Assembly: GCA_964511425.1 (NCBI GenBank)
Contig: CAZEFI010000004.1
Location: 1-64,000, forward strand
DNA from: Bin55 sp964511425
GTDB lineage: Bacteria; Pseudomonadota; Gammaproteobacteria; Pseudomonadales; Azotimanducaceae
DNA: 64,000 bases
Reading direction: 5' to 3'
The position numbers and the translations under genes were made by a program. Within the stretch, counting starts at the first letter, position 1; every line of letters begins with the position of its first letter. The notes beneath the pieces were generated by a model. The model was not told where the DNA came from and searched no databases. It saw only the letters and a list, made by a program, of their open reading frames with translations. Shown piece after piece: positions 16,648-26,098 of this stretch.

Positions 16648-18389
16648 AGTTGCCGATCAGCCGTTATGGTTTCGTTTAAGGTGCCACCTCGTTTCATCGT
16701 CGGGAGGACGAGCACGTTGGGATCTATTGTCACATCAACGAACACGGTGTCGAATCTACACTCATCGCTGAACGCGAAAGTCAATGCGTGTTGTAATTCT
16801 TCGTCCGTAGTCGCACGTAAGGCACGATGACCAAAAGACTCTACAAGGTGGACTAAATCAGGCATCGATTCTCGGTATCCCGATAATTCACATTCGCCAT
16901 CGTTAAGGACACTCCATTGCTTAACCATACCAAGAGTGCCGTTGTTCAAACAAATTACTTTAATGGGTAACCCATACTGTCGGCATGTCGAAAGTTCTTG
17001 GAGATTGACCAGAAAGCTACTCTCACCAGTGACGCAGACCACAGTCGCATCAGGATGTGCAAATTGAACACCTATTGCTGCGGGTAAACCGAAACCCATG
17101 GTACCGAGCCCTCCTGGAGTGACCCAGCGGCGAGGCGTTGAAAAAGTATAGCCTTGAGCAACAAACATCTGATGTTGCCCGACATCCGTAGTAACAAATG
17201 CGTTTCCCCCAGATTCTTCATGAAGAACTCGCACTACTTCTTGTGGTCGAATTGGTGCTGAAGCACCAGAGACTTCCACGACTGACTCTTGCTGTGTTGT
17301 TTCTTTCCTCCACTGGTTAATTTGTTCCCACCATGGGGCAAACCGATTGCTTTCCGCTGAGGAAGTTTCTTTATGCCCCCGTGTTAGTTCATGGAGGCGT
17401 GTCAAAACTTGTTTACAGGGACCCACGACAGGTAAATCCGCATTAATCACTTTGGAAATCGACGCAGGGTCAATGTCGACGTGAATGACTCGAGCTTGTG
17501 GGCAAAACTGCGTCGGGTCATTGGTCACCCGATCATCAAAGCGCGCTCCCAAAGCTAAAATTAAATCAGAATTTGCCACTGCGCGGTTCGCCACATGAGA
17601 ACCGTGCAAACCCAACATGCCCAGAGAGAGTTCGTGCGTGCCGGGAATCGCTCCTAAACCCATAAGAGAGGTTGTTATCGGCAAATTCATACAGTCCGCG
17701 AAAGACTGTAGCTCTAAGGCCGCATCGCCGTGTACCACACCACCGCCAGCATAAATCACCGGACGAGAACTGTTCAAAATCGCGTCTAGCGCTTTCTTAA
17801 TCTGGCCTAGGTGTCCACTCTCTGCTGGGCGATACCCTCGGAGTGAAATCGATTCCGGCATAATGTATTCAAACCGAGTATTGCTATCACTCGCCGAGCT
17901 TGGGATATCGATCACCACAGGGCCTGGACGACCCGTCGTGGCGACATAAACAGCCTCTTGAACCACTCGAGGAATATCGGTCGCACTTCGCACTACATAG
18001 CTGTGTTTCACTACAGGACGAGATACTCCAACCATATCAGTTTCGTCAAATTGATCGTTTGCTTTGATGTCCGGTGAATCTCGACCGCAAATCACAATGA
18101 TCGGGACCGAATCCATATATGCGTTCGCGATTCCTGTTATCGAGTTTGCTGCACCCGCACCCGATGTAAGCATGACCACACCTGGTTGCCCAGTTGTTCG
18201 TGCATATCCGTCGGCCATGTGGCATGCTCCAACTTCGTGCCGCACTAGCACCGGTGATATGTCTGCACACTTGGAGAGTGCTCGGTAGTACGGAAAATTT
18301 GCCCCACCAGGATGCCAAAAGACAAACCTTATCCCTTGATTACTCAATGCTCGTACAAGCAATTCATCACTGGTCAACATCTCGGTCAT
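16644..18389 (-). CDS. ilvB: Acetolactate synthase catalytic subunit (divergent)
   Basis: This 581-residue thiamine-diphosphate enzyme joins two pyruvates, or pyruvate and 2-ketobutyrate, in the first step of branched-chain amino acid synthesis. The FAD region (LSLGMLGLHGSHVANRAV), the GARFDDRVT motif and the C-terminal half (NNGTLGMVKQW, LPTMKRGG) are clearly acetolactate synthase. The catalytic glutamate is E52 in RHEVGA. Several usually fixed positions differ: HPGGA for YPGGA at 26-30, SGAGAAN for SGPGATN at 76-82, and GESSF at the cofactor metal site, where E456 replaces the usual aspartate. It leads ilvB-ilvH-ilvC, and the operon makes its role fairly sure despite the changes. Confidence 0.88.
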   Translation of the reverse strand: MTEMLTSDELLVRALSNQGIRFVFWHPGGANFPYYRALSKCADISPVLVRHEVGACHMADGYARTTGQPGVVMLTSGAGAANSITGIANAYMDSVPIIVICGRDSPDIKANDQFDETDMVGVSRPVVKHSYVVRSATDIPRVVQEAVYVATTGRPGPVVIDIPSSASDSNTRFEYIMPESISLRGYRPAESGHLGQIKKALDAILNSSRPVIYAGGGVVHGDAALELQSFADCMNLPITTSLMGLGAIPGTHELSLGMLGLHGSHVANRAVANSDLILALGARFDDRVTNDPTQFCPQARVIHVDIDPASISKVINADLPVVGPCKQVLTRLHELTRGHKETSSAESNRFAPWWEQINQWRKETTQQESVVEVSGASAPIRPQEVVRVLHEESGGNAFVTTDVGQHQMFVAQGYTFSTPRRWVTPGGLGTMGFGLPAAIGVQFAHPDATVVCVTGESSFLVNLQELSTCRQYGLPIKVICLNNGTLGMVKQWSVLNDGECELSGYRESMPDLVHLVESFGHRALRATTDEELQHALTFAFSDECRFDTVFVDVTIDPNVLVLPTMKRGGTLNETITADRQL

Positions 18390-18441
18390 GGCACGTCGGC
18401 CAGTTTAAGTTGCAGTTTGAGAAATATCGTAAGCAATGTCA

Positions 18442-19413
18442 TCACTCGTACAAAAATTCTACACTGTCTCGACGCAGTATTTCGAGTAGTTCCTTCATAT
18501 CCTGTGGCAATTCGCATGAGAACCTTAACTCAGAGTCTGAGATTGGATGTACAAATTCCAAAGACTTTGCATGTAAAGCTTGACGAGAAAATCCACGAAC
18601 CGCATCGGTGACTTCGGGTAACGGCGTACTAGGTAAACGACCTTGTGCACCATAGGTCAGGTCTCCTACGATGGGTAGTGACAGCGCACTCGCATGCACT
18701 CGAATCTGATGAGTACGTCCCGTATCGAGTTGGGCTTGTGCGAAAGTATGACTGCGAAATTGCTCAATTGGGCGAAAGGTAGTGCGGGCTGGTTTTCCAT
18801 CTGGTCTAACCTGCTGTTTAGTACGATCTTTGGCGTGCCGACCAATTGCTAATTCTACCACCATGGCGTGGGACAGGATACCTTCCAACACACACTCGTA
18901 GCGACGCGACACCTCACGTTTAGCGATCATTTCCGATAGCTGACTACTCGCCGCCAATGAACCTGCTACGACCATAATCCCTGAAGTGTCTCGGTCAAGT
19001 CGATGCACGATTCCGGCACGAGGTAATTGCGCGAGCTCGGTACGATGTGCTAAGAGACCGTTAACCAATGTATTGCTTTCATTTCCTGGTCCGGGATGGG
19101 TAACGACGCCTGCGGGTTTATTCACTATCAATATGTGCTCGTCTTCATGAATTATCGTGAAGGGAACTTCTGCTTGACTCTCCCAGTCTAATTCCACGAA
19201 TAATTGAGTTTGGACTCGTACATGTTCATTACCGCGAACTCGATAGGAGGGTTTTGTTGGTGCGCCGTTGACCTGCAAGGAGTTGTCTTGAATCCATTCG
19301 TGAATTTTTGAACGTGAAAAATCAGGCCATAACCTTGCTAACACTCGATCCAACCGCTGTCCCACCCACTCGATTGAAATCACTATCTCACGTTCAAATT
19401 CTTCACACTTCAT
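18442..19413 (-). CDS. rluD: 23S rRNA pseudouridine synthase RluD
   Basis: This 323-residue pseudouridine synthase has an N-terminal S4-like RNA-binding domain (RLDRVLARLWPDFSRSKIHEWI) and the catalytic motif GIVHRLDRDTSGIMVVA with the nucleophilic aspartate. RluD modifies helix 69 of 23S rRNA. The gene is divergent from bamD, as in many gammaproteobacteria, which favours RluD over RluC. Only 50 bp separate the two starts. Confidence 0.9.
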   Translation of the reverse strand: MKCEEFEREIVISIEWVGQRLDRVLARLWPDFSRSKIHEWIQDNSLQVNGAPTKPSYRVRGNEHVRVQTQLFVELDWESQAEVPFTIIHEDEHILIVNKPAGVVTHPGPGNESNTLVNGLLAHRTELAQLPRAGIVHRLDRDTSGIMVVAGSLAASSQLSEMIAKREVSRRYECVLEGILSHAMVVELAIGRHAKDRTKQQVRPDGKPARTTFRPIEQFRSHTFAQAQLDTGRTHQIRVHASALSLPIVGDLTYGAQGRLPSTPLPEVTDAVRGFSRQALHAKSLEFVHPISDSELRFSCELPQDMKELLEILRRDSVEFLYE

Positions 19414-19463
19414 TTAGATTTATGTACCATATTACCTGCCTCTCGCATATTTAGATTGACATC

Positions 19464-20402
19464 GTGAATCCAAGAAAATATTTACCAATGTTTATTGCCG
19501 CTGCTTTTTTTCTATCAGGTTGTGCTTTTTTTGGATCTGGTAACAAACAGGGTGGCGTAAGTCAAGAAGATTTAGAAAGTGGGGAACGAGTCCTGTACCG
19601 AAAAGCCCAAGAAGATTTAATTCGAGCTGACTACGCTGCTGCGATCGATCGCTTAGAACGATTGGAAACTCATTTTCCGTTCGGACGCTTTGCCGAGCAA
19701 GCACAGCTCGAGCTCATATATGCGAATTTCATGCGAACGGATTACGATACGGCGATTCTCGCAGCAGAAAGATTTATCAATCTTCATCCCCAGCATCAAA
19801 ATGCCGATTATGCGTATTACATGAAAGGTTTAAGCAACTTCCAACGAGATCGAGGGTTCTTTGATAGACTTCTTGGTACACCAGAACCACTACGAGACGT
19901 GTCGTCGGCACGGACAGCTTTTTCCCAGTTTGAAGAATTGTTAACCAATTATCCGAATAGTAGGTATGCGCGCGACGCTCAGCACCGCATGTACTATCTG
20001 CGTAACGTCTTAGCTGAAGCCGAACTCAATGTCGCATACTTCTATCTCCGCCGCGATGCTTGGGTGTCTGCAACCAATCGAGCCAGAGAGATTGTTGAGC
20101 ATTACCCTCAGTCCGCCGTGGTACCTCACGCATTAGTTGTATTGATAGAAGCTAACCACAAACTTGGGTTCACAGACGCCGCGAACGACGCCCTGGAAAT
20201 ACTAGCCCTAAACTTTCCCGAGTGGCCTGATTTCAACGACGAGGGTGAACTAGTCATAAAGAGCTCCGTCAGAAATAAAGATCGTAGCTTCCTGAATGTA
20301 ATCACATTAGGACTACTTGACCGACCCAAAGCGAAATCCATCTTGAAGTTAGACGCTCCAGAAAGTGACGCACCTCGCCCCCCTCATTTAGACGAATCCT
20401 GA
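19464..20402 (+). CDS. bamD: Outer membrane assembly lipoprotein BamD
   Basis: This 312-residue lipoprotein is a core part of the BAM complex that inserts beta-barrel proteins in the outer membrane. The signal peptide ends in the lipobox LSGC. TPR-like repeats follow, with the family motifs YAAAIDRLERLETHFPFG and FINLHPQH. It is longer than the E. coli protein (245 residues) because of a C-terminal tail after about residue 255. The start is GTG. It abuts lspA, its convergent neighbour, with no gap. Confidence 0.9.
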   Translation: MNPRKYLPMFIAAAFFLSGCAFFGSGNKQGGVSQEDLESGERVLYRKAQEDLIRADYAAAIDRLERLETHFPFGRFAEQAQLELIYANFMRTDYDTAILAAERFINLHPQHQNADYAYYMKGLSNFQRDRGFFDRLLGTPEPLRDVSSARTAFSQFEELLTNYPNSRYARDAQHRMYYLRNVLAEAELNVAYFYLRRDAWVSATNRAREIVEHYPQSAVVPHALVVLIEANHKLGFTDAANDALEILALNFPEWPDFNDEGELVIKSSVRNKDRSFLNVITLGLLDRPKAKSILKLDAPESDAPRPPHLDES

Positions 20403-20915
20403 CTATTCTTCCTTAAATTCAGCAGTGTCCAACTCGGTAGTGTCGTCTTCTTTATGAAAGAAATGCACGGCTAACCACGTGATCGCACCTAAAGTGATAC
20501 AGGTGTCAGCTAAGTTAAAAATGGGGAAGCTTAAGTCGCCAACGTAAAAGTGTAAGAAGTCGATGACACATCCACGAAGTGCTCGATCAATCAGGTTACC
20601 GACCGCACCAGCAAGAATTCCAGAGAAAGCGAGCCCTAGCCAGAAACGATGATGTGGTGTCCTGAAAATCAATACCACGAACAAGATCGACGCCGCGACA
20701 CTAAACCATAACAACAAACTACCGAAATTCGAGAATAAGCTGAACGCAGCACCACTATTGCATGCATAAGTGAGCGCGAAAAAAGGTATCACTTGGACTG
20801 ATTCAAACTCTAAGAAATGAAACGCTAAATGTTTTGAAGCGTAGTCCAAAAGGACCAACACAGTAACCAAGCTAAACCACTTTAGTCGCGATTTCCATTG
20901 AGGACTCATAGACAC
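20403..20915 (-). CDS. lspA: Prolipoprotein signal peptidase II
   Basis: This 170-residue inner membrane aspartic protease cleaves lipoprotein signal peptides after diacylglyceryl transfer. Four hydrophobic segments are visible, and the two catalytic aspartates lie in NLIDRALRGCVIDFLHF and FNLADTCITLG. It follows ribF by only seven bases. In most gammaproteobacteria ileS stands between ribF and lspA; here it does not. Confidence 0.93.
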   Translation of the reverse strand: MSMSPQWKSRLKWFSLVTVLVLLDYASKHLAFHFLEFESVQVIPFFALTYACNSGAAFSLFSNFGSLLLWFSVAASILFVVLIFRTPHHRFWLGLAFSGILAGAVGNLIDRALRGCVIDFLHFYVGDLSFPIFNLADTCITLGAITWLAVHFFHKEDDTTELDTAEFKEE

Positions 20916-20922
20916 CGAATCT

Positions 20923-21855
20923 CTAAAACGAACGCGACCGTATCCAATGTTGAATCGTGTATATGTCTTTCTCCATTTGTGCCTTTAACTTGTCAATGGT
21001 AGCGAACTTCTCATCGGAACGTATTTTCTTCAAAAATAATATCTTCAAATGAACACCGTAAATGTCATTGTCGAGTTCAAAAATGTGTACTTCTAGCAAA
21101 GGTTCCAATCCACCTAGAGTCGGTCGCGTTCCTACATAGGCAGCACCAAAGTAGTCTTTCTCCAAACCTTTAATTTGGACGGCAAAAATACCTTCCAACG
21201 GAGATCGATATCGTTGTAACCGTATGTTTGCTGTTGGAATCCCTATATTACTCCCCAATCGGTTCCCTACCACGACACACCCCATCATAAAGTAGTTCCT
21301 CCTCAACATTGCTTCCGCGTTGTCGAAGTCGCCGTGCTCTAGAGCCTTCCGAACACGAGTGCTCGAAATTGTTGCCCCATCGTATTGACACGGTTCAATT
21401 TGAGTAAGGGTGAAACCGTGCTCTGAAGCTGCCCTACGGAGCTTCGCTACATCACCACGAGCATCTCTCCCAAATCTAAAGTCGCTTCCGACGACGATGT
21501 GCTGAATGTCCAGCGCGTCCACTAGATAATCTTGAATCAACGAGTCGGCGGATGTGGTTTGCAACTGTTCGTTGAACGGCAAACATAGAAGATGCGAAAT
21601 CCCCAATTCTTTAATCAGTTCAACTTTTTCCCGGAAGCGGGTTAATCGTGCAGGAACGATACTCCCTCGGAAGAACTCTCGAGGTTGTGGTTCGAAGGTG
21701 ATTACTAGCGAGTCTGTTTCGCGCAGCATTGCTTCTTGTTGTACTCTTTGCAGTAGATCTGTGTGACCTGCGTGTACTCCATCGAAATTCCCAATCGAGC
21801 ACACCGCGTTCCGATGGTACGGTCGCACGTTGTGTAAACCACGAATAATTTCCAT
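20923..21855 (-). CDS. ribF: Bifunctional riboflavin kinase / FAD synthetase
   Basis: This 310-residue enzyme makes FMN and then FAD from riboflavin. The N-terminal adenylyltransferase domain has GNFDGVHAGH, and the C-terminal kinase domain has GNRLGSNIGIPTANI. The length is normal. It sits between murJ (11 bp upstream) and lspA (7 bp downstream) in one likely operon. Confidence 0.94.
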   Translation of the reverse strand: MEIIRGLHNVRPYHRNAVCSIGNFDGVHAGHTDLLQRVQQEAMLRETDSLVITFEPQPREFFRGSIVPARLTRFREKVELIKELGISHLLCLPFNEQLQTTSADSLIQDYLVDALDIQHIVVGSDFRFGRDARGDVAKLRRAASEHGFTLTQIEPCQYDGATISSTRVRKALEHGDFDNAEAMLRRNYFMMGCVVVGNRLGSNIGIPTANIRLQRYRSPLEGIFAVQIKGLEKDYFGAAYVGTRPTLGGLEPLLEVHIFELDNDIYGVHLKILFLKKIRSDEKFATIDKLKAQMEKDIYTIQHWIRSRSF

Positions 21856-21865
21856 CGATGGAAAT

Positions 21866-23455
21866 CTAACTCGGTCCGGTCAAGTGTTGGGGACGAAGAC
21901 CAAGTAGCAACCCGACCACAAAGTAACTTACGATCCCTGCTGCAACGAGCAAAACGATCCACATGATTCGAACCCAAATCGAAAACTCTAACCACAGACT
22001 ACCTGCAGGACTTAAGAAATGCAACACCCCGACCATAAACGTACTGGCAATTAGGACTTGTAGGCACACTTTGATAAATGCATATGAAAAGGCAAAATCA
22101 CCTCGTCGAATCAAGCTTGACACTAACAAAGCAGTATGTACGAACGCCGCAACGCTCGTTGCGACAGCGATTCCAACATGGTGAAAAACTTTGAACAAAC
22201 ACAAACTGACAACGATGTTCACCACTACGCTTATCGAAGCATAGTAGAACGGAGTTTTTGTATCCTTCTTCGCAAAGAACCCCGGTGCAAATATTTTTAC
22301 CAACATCAAGGGTACTACCCCCACTGCAAAGGCTCTAAGCGCGAGCGCGACCATTTCGACGTCGTTCCAAGTGAACTCTCCACCGAGAAAGAGTGTCGCT
22401 GTCAGAGGTGTCGCTAAAACAAACAACCCCACCGCAGCGGGTAAGCCGAGTATAACCCCAACTTGAGCTCCCCATTCTAAATTGCGTCGAAATCCGATTT
22501 GATTTCCACGATTGTGCAACTTCGAAATATTTGGGAGCAAAACAGTCTGCAAAGCGATCGCAATCATTCCTACCGGCAATTCGATTAGGCGATCCGCGTA
22601 GTACAACCAAGACACACTTCCTCGGTCCAATGAGGCGGCGATCTGAGTGCCTACCAGTATGTTTATTTGTCCCGCCGAAGCCGCGAACACCGCAGGACTG
22701 AATAACTTCAGCATTTGGGTGAAGCCGGGGAGTCGCCAGTTAATCTTCGGAACTTTTAGCAACCGAAGTTTTACAAGAGAAGGAAAGTGCCAGAGCAACT
22801 GAATGATCCCTGCAACGATGACAGCCCAAGCCAATGCGAAAGCACGCTCCTCGAACCAAGCTCCACCTAACAGCATCGCGCAAATCATTGCAATGTTCAA
22901 AATCACCGGCACGAAAGCTGGCACAAAAAAACGATCGAAGCTATTCAGAATTGAACCAAGGAATGCCGTGAACGAGATCAACCCAAGATACGGAAACATT
23001 ACCACTAGAAGACCGGTCGCCAAGTCAAAACGACCATCGGCTAGCCACGAAGGAGTAGAACCCACAGTAAAAATCGTGATAAACGCAGGTGCGAATAAAG
23101 AGCCTAATACACAAACAACCAAGAGGACTACACCAAAGTTTCCAGCGACAACTTGGATGAATTCTTCAAGTTCTTCCCGAGAGCCAGTCTCCTGAAACTG
23201 TGCTAATACAGGGATGAACGCTTGAGCAAACGCGCCTTCTGCGGTCAATCTCCGGAAAAAGTTGGGTACGCGAAACGCGAGAAAAAAAGCATCCGCAATC
23301 GGCTTGGCTCCAGCACCTAAGAAGGTGGATTCTGCGATCGTTCGTAGTAATCCTAATACGCGAGAACACCCTGTGAGACCACCGACAATGAAACCACGAG
23401 AACCGATGTCCTTCTTGTTCCCGGTGTCAATGGGTTGGTCTGGATTATGTCCCAA
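21866..23455 (-). CDS. murJ: Lipid II flippase MurJ
   Basis: This 529-residue protein with about fourteen membrane segments belongs to the MurJ/MviN family, which flips lipid II across the inner membrane for peptidoglycan synthesis. The opening GFIVGGLTGCSRVLGLLRT and FFRRLTAEGAFAQAFIPVL are family hallmarks. It heads murJ-ribF-lspA and is divergent from rpsT. Confidence 0.94.
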   Translation of the reverse strand: MGHNPDQPIDTGNKKDIGSRGFIVGGLTGCSRVLGLLRTIAESTFLGAGAKPIADAFFLAFRVPNFFRRLTAEGAFAQAFIPVLAQFQETGSREELEEFIQVVAGNFGVVLLVVCVLGSLFAPAFITIFTVGSTPSWLADGRFDLATGLLVVMFPYLGLISFTAFLGSILNSFDRFFVPAFVPVILNIAMICAMLLGGAWFEERAFALAWAVIVAGIIQLLWHFPSLVKLRLLKVPKINWRLPGFTQMLKLFSPAVFAASAGQINILVGTQIAASLDRGSVSWLYYADRLIELPVGMIAIALQTVLLPNISKLHNRGNQIGFRRNLEWGAQVGVILGLPAAVGLFVLATPLTATLFLGGEFTWNDVEMVALALRAFAVGVVPLMLVKIFAPGFFAKKDTKTPFYYASISVVVNIVVSLCLFKVFHHVGIAVATSVAAFVHTALLVSSLIRRGDFAFSYAFIKVCLQVLIASTFMVGVLHFLSPAGSLWLEFSIWVRIMWIVLLVAAGIVSYFVVGLLLGLRPQHLTGPS

Positions 23456-23582
23456 TGAATAAATCTCGGCTGCTCAGGTTTGCTAACGAACGCAGTGCAT
23501 CGAAAGAGAGTTCATATAATTCGCTTTCTCCACGATCCCCAATGGGACTCTTCGTCTGAACGAACTCGAGGTACTTACGACT

Positions 23583-23855
23583 TTGGCAAACAGTCCACAA
23601 GCCCGCAAACGTGCTCGGCAAGCAGAAACACACCGCCAGCGCAACAACAGTCATCGATCGAAATATCGCACCTACATTAAACAGGTTGATAATTATCTTG
23701 CTAAAGGCGATCTTGAGTCCGCAACTCAAGCTTATAAGGACGCAGTACCGATGATCGATTCGCTGGTTAACCGAGGTCTCATTCACAAGAACAAAGCTGC
23801 TAGGCACAAATCTCGACTAAACAGCAAACTTAAAGAACTAAGTACAGCCGTGTAA
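23583..23855 (+). CDS. rpsT: 30S ribosomal protein S20
   Basis: This 90-residue basic protein is S20 (MANSPQARKRARQAE at the start, NKAARHKSRLNSKLKEL near the end), a primary binder of 16S rRNA. The start codon is TTG with GAGG about eleven bases upstream. E. coli rpsT also starts with UUG, which is tied to its autoregulation, so the feature appears conserved here. It is divergent from murJ. Confidence 0.95.
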   Translation: MANSPQARKRARQAETHRQRNNSHRSKYRTYIKQVDNYLAKGDLESATQAYKDAVPMIDSLVNRGLIHKNKAARHKSRLNSKLKELSTAV

Positions 23856-23913
23856 CCGATTTCACTAAGTGAAAGCAACAAGTAATTCTTAGCGTCAAGA
23901 ACTTTTAAAGTAT

Positions 23914-25065
23914 TCAACTTCGCACAAGACTGGGAGATTCAGATTGCGTCAACGCACGTTCTCGACGATCTGCTACCGAGTGTGCTAATACATCGTTAGC
24001 TAGTTGATCCGATCGCTCTTGCGCTGCAAATTGCGAATCTAAATTGGATACATTTGACGTTTTTCGCTGATGAACTGCAGAAGCGAGAACGTTGATGAGT
24101 TCGTCGACCCCCCGCCCTGTGTGCGACGAAATTGCAAACACAGCACGATCGGGTTGTTGCTGAATGAACAAATTTTTAATCCGTGCTAATTCAGTCGGTG
24201 AAACGCAATCAATCTTTGTTAGCACGGTAAAAATGGTCGTCTCTGCGAGAGTCTGGCTGTATGCAGCAAGTTCGTCTTCTATGTCTTTCGCGTTCTCGTA
24301 AGGGTCGGATTCATCGAGTGGTGAAACATCGATTAAGTGTAACAGAAAAGATGTCCGCGTCAAATGTCGCATAAAGCGAGTACCTAGTCCTGTCCCCTGA
24401 GACGCACCGCGAATAAGCCCTGGTACATCCGCAAGAACAAAACTCTGATCTGAGTTGGCTTTTACCACCCCCAAATGTGGCCTGAGAGTAGTAAATGGAA
24501 ATTCAGCGATCTGCGGTTTCGACGCTGACACTACTGACAGAAATGTTGATTTACCCGCGTTTGGCATTCCCAACAATCCTACATCGGCAAGCATGCGTAG
24601 CTGTAAGCGAAGTCTTCGTTCCTCCCCCGACGTGCCCCGTGTAATTTGTCGTGGTGATCGATTCGTGCTTGATTTGAAAGACGCATTACCACGTCCGGGA
24701 CTCCCACCTGATGCGACTCTCAGTCGCATGTCTGGGGACGTTACATCGCCGACCAATCGCAGAGTTTCATCATCTATCACCGTTGTTCCTACCGGTACAG
24801 GTATCGTGAGTGTTTCTCCGTCTGCACCACTTTTCATCGAACTCCCGCCAGGTGTTCCATTACCTGCTTTTTGAATTGGTTTATATTTCAAATCGATGAG
24901 GGTCGATAACGATGCATCTCCGATTAGATACACGGATCCACCGGTACCCCCATTGCCACCGTTTGGACCACCTTTAGCTTGGTTTGCACGACGCAAAAAA
25001 CTGAGACACCCGTCTCCGCCACGACCGGCATTAACCGTTATCGTAACTTCATCAAGAAAGTTCAA
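23914..25065 (-). CDS. obgE: GTPase ObgE/CgtA
   Basis: This 383-residue GTPase acts in 50S ribosome assembly and stress control. It has the glycine-rich Obg fold at residues 1-158 (GRGGDGCLSFLRR, GGNGGTGGSVYL) and the G domain with GMPNAGKST, DVPGLIRGA and TKID. It ends the rplU-rpmA-obgE operon, the standard order. Confidence 0.95.
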   Translation of the reverse strand: MNFLDEVTITVNAGRGGDGCLSFLRRANQAKGGPNGGNGGTGGSVYLIGDASLSTLIDLKYKPIQKAGNGTPGGSSMKSGADGETLTIPVPVGTTVIDDETLRLVGDVTSPDMRLRVASGGSPGRGNASFKSSTNRSPRQITRGTSGEERRLRLQLRMLADVGLLGMPNAGKSTFLSVVSASKPQIAEFPFTTLRPHLGVVKANSDQSFVLADVPGLIRGASQGTGLGTRFMRHLTRTSFLLHLIDVSPLDESDPYENAKDIEDELAAYSQTLAETTIFTVLTKIDCVSPTELARIKNLFIQQQPDRAVFAISSHTGRGVDELINVLASAVHQRKTSNVSNLDSQFAAQERSDQLANDVLAHSVADRRERALTQSESPSLVRS

Positions 25066-25109
25066 AATTGCGTGCCTCCCTTCGCTAGTACGGCACGAGG
25101 TGCAGGAGC

Positions 25110-25370
25110 TTAGCTCGCCGCGATTATGCTTACGAAAGTCCTTTGAAGTGGTCCATGTTTACGAAACTCGACAGTGCCATCGGACTTCGCAAAGAGCGTG
25201 TGATCTTTACCGCAGCCAACATTTGATCCAGGATGAAACTGTGTCCCTCGTTGCCGAACGAGTATATTGCCAGCTTGAACGACTTCTCCACCGTACTTCT
25301 TGATCCCTAACCGTTTGGATTCTGAATCGCGACCGTTTTTCGTCTTCCCACCTGCTTTTTTATGTGCCAT
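25110..25370 (-). CDS. rpmA: 50S ribosomal protein L27
   Basis: This 86-residue protein begins MAHKKAGGKTKNGRDSESKR and carries LGIKKYGGE and FHPGSNVGCGKDHTLFA. These are L27 features; its N-terminus reaches the peptidyl transferase centre. There is no N-terminal extension of the Firmicutes type. It follows rplU directly. Confidence 0.97.
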   Translation of the reverse strand: MAHKKAGGKTKNGRDSESKRLGIKKYGGEVVQAGNILVRQRGTQFHPGSNVGCGKDHTLFAKSDGTVEFRKHGPLQRTFVSIIAAS

Positions 25371-25372
25371 GT

Positions 25373-25699
25373 TTAAGACCCCTCGTGCTCAATGGATGTG
25401 ATTTCGACTAAGGTGATGTGTTGTTTGTGTCCTTTCCGTCGTAGGTAGTTCTTTCTCCGTTTGAACTTGATTACAGTAATCTTTGGTTGGCGACAATGGT
25501 TTATGACCCGCGCGTTGACTTTGCAATTAGAGACATAAGGTGTGCCTATTAATCGTTCATTCTTGTCGCGGTCTTCAACCATCAAGACGGAATCAAAAGA
25601 TACATCAGAACCCAAAGGAGCATCGAGCCGCTCCACCGAGACTGTTTCTCCAGGTGCCACGCGGTGTTGTTTACCGCCGCTTTCAATCACTGCATACAT
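25373..25699 (-). CDS. rplU: 50S ribosomal protein L21
   Basis: This 108-residue protein begins MYAVIESGGKQHRVAPGE and contains KVIKFKRRKNYLRRKGHKQ, typical of L21, which binds 23S rRNA. It is the first gene of rplU-rpmA-obgE and divergent from ispB. Confidence 0.97.
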   Translation of the reverse strand: MYAVIESGGKQHRVAPGETVSVERLDAPLGSDVSFDSVLMVEDRDKNERLIGTPYVSNCKVNARVINHCRQPKITVIKFKRRKNYLRRKGHKQHITLVEITSIEHEGS

Positions 25700-26098
25700 T
25701 AATGTAGTCTCGTCGTCTCGTTTTGGAAATTGGGTTTTAAGTCGAGTAAGAAGCTGACATAACGATGCTTCTATCGAACAGTACGAAAATTTTGCAAGGA
25801 ATTTTACACGAAATTTGTCCGACTAGCACATTGCGATAAACGGCGTGATGAGTGTTACTTCTACATTCGAATGGGTGTCGGTTATTCTCCCGAGACGTTC
25901 GTGCAAGAAATCCGCCGAGCGAATCCTTCAAATTGTTTCATCGAAAAATGTGCTCGAGTTTGGGAATGAAATATCGGTCAAAAAGTTTTCGAAGTTACAA
26001 TTTGTTTGCAGAATGCGTCAAACTCACCTCAATGCTTAACTTGGAGTAGGATCAATCATCGCATTTGAAATGTCAAAACATTTGACGGCACTTCTCAC
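25700..26098. promoter_or_regulatory. Divergent intergenic region rplU / ispB
   Basis: This 399 bp holds no convincing gene. It must contain the rplU operon promoter and leader and the ispB promoter. A perfect short dyad, GTCAAA-ACA-TTTGAC, lies at 26072-26086, twelve bases before the ispB ATG, where it could affect translation or bind a regulator. No clear -35/-10 pair stands out. Confidence 0.4.

Noticed and set aside
16328..16771. 147-codon ORF on the plus strand
   Set aside because: Antisense to ilvH and ilvB with serine/arginine-rich shadow composition.
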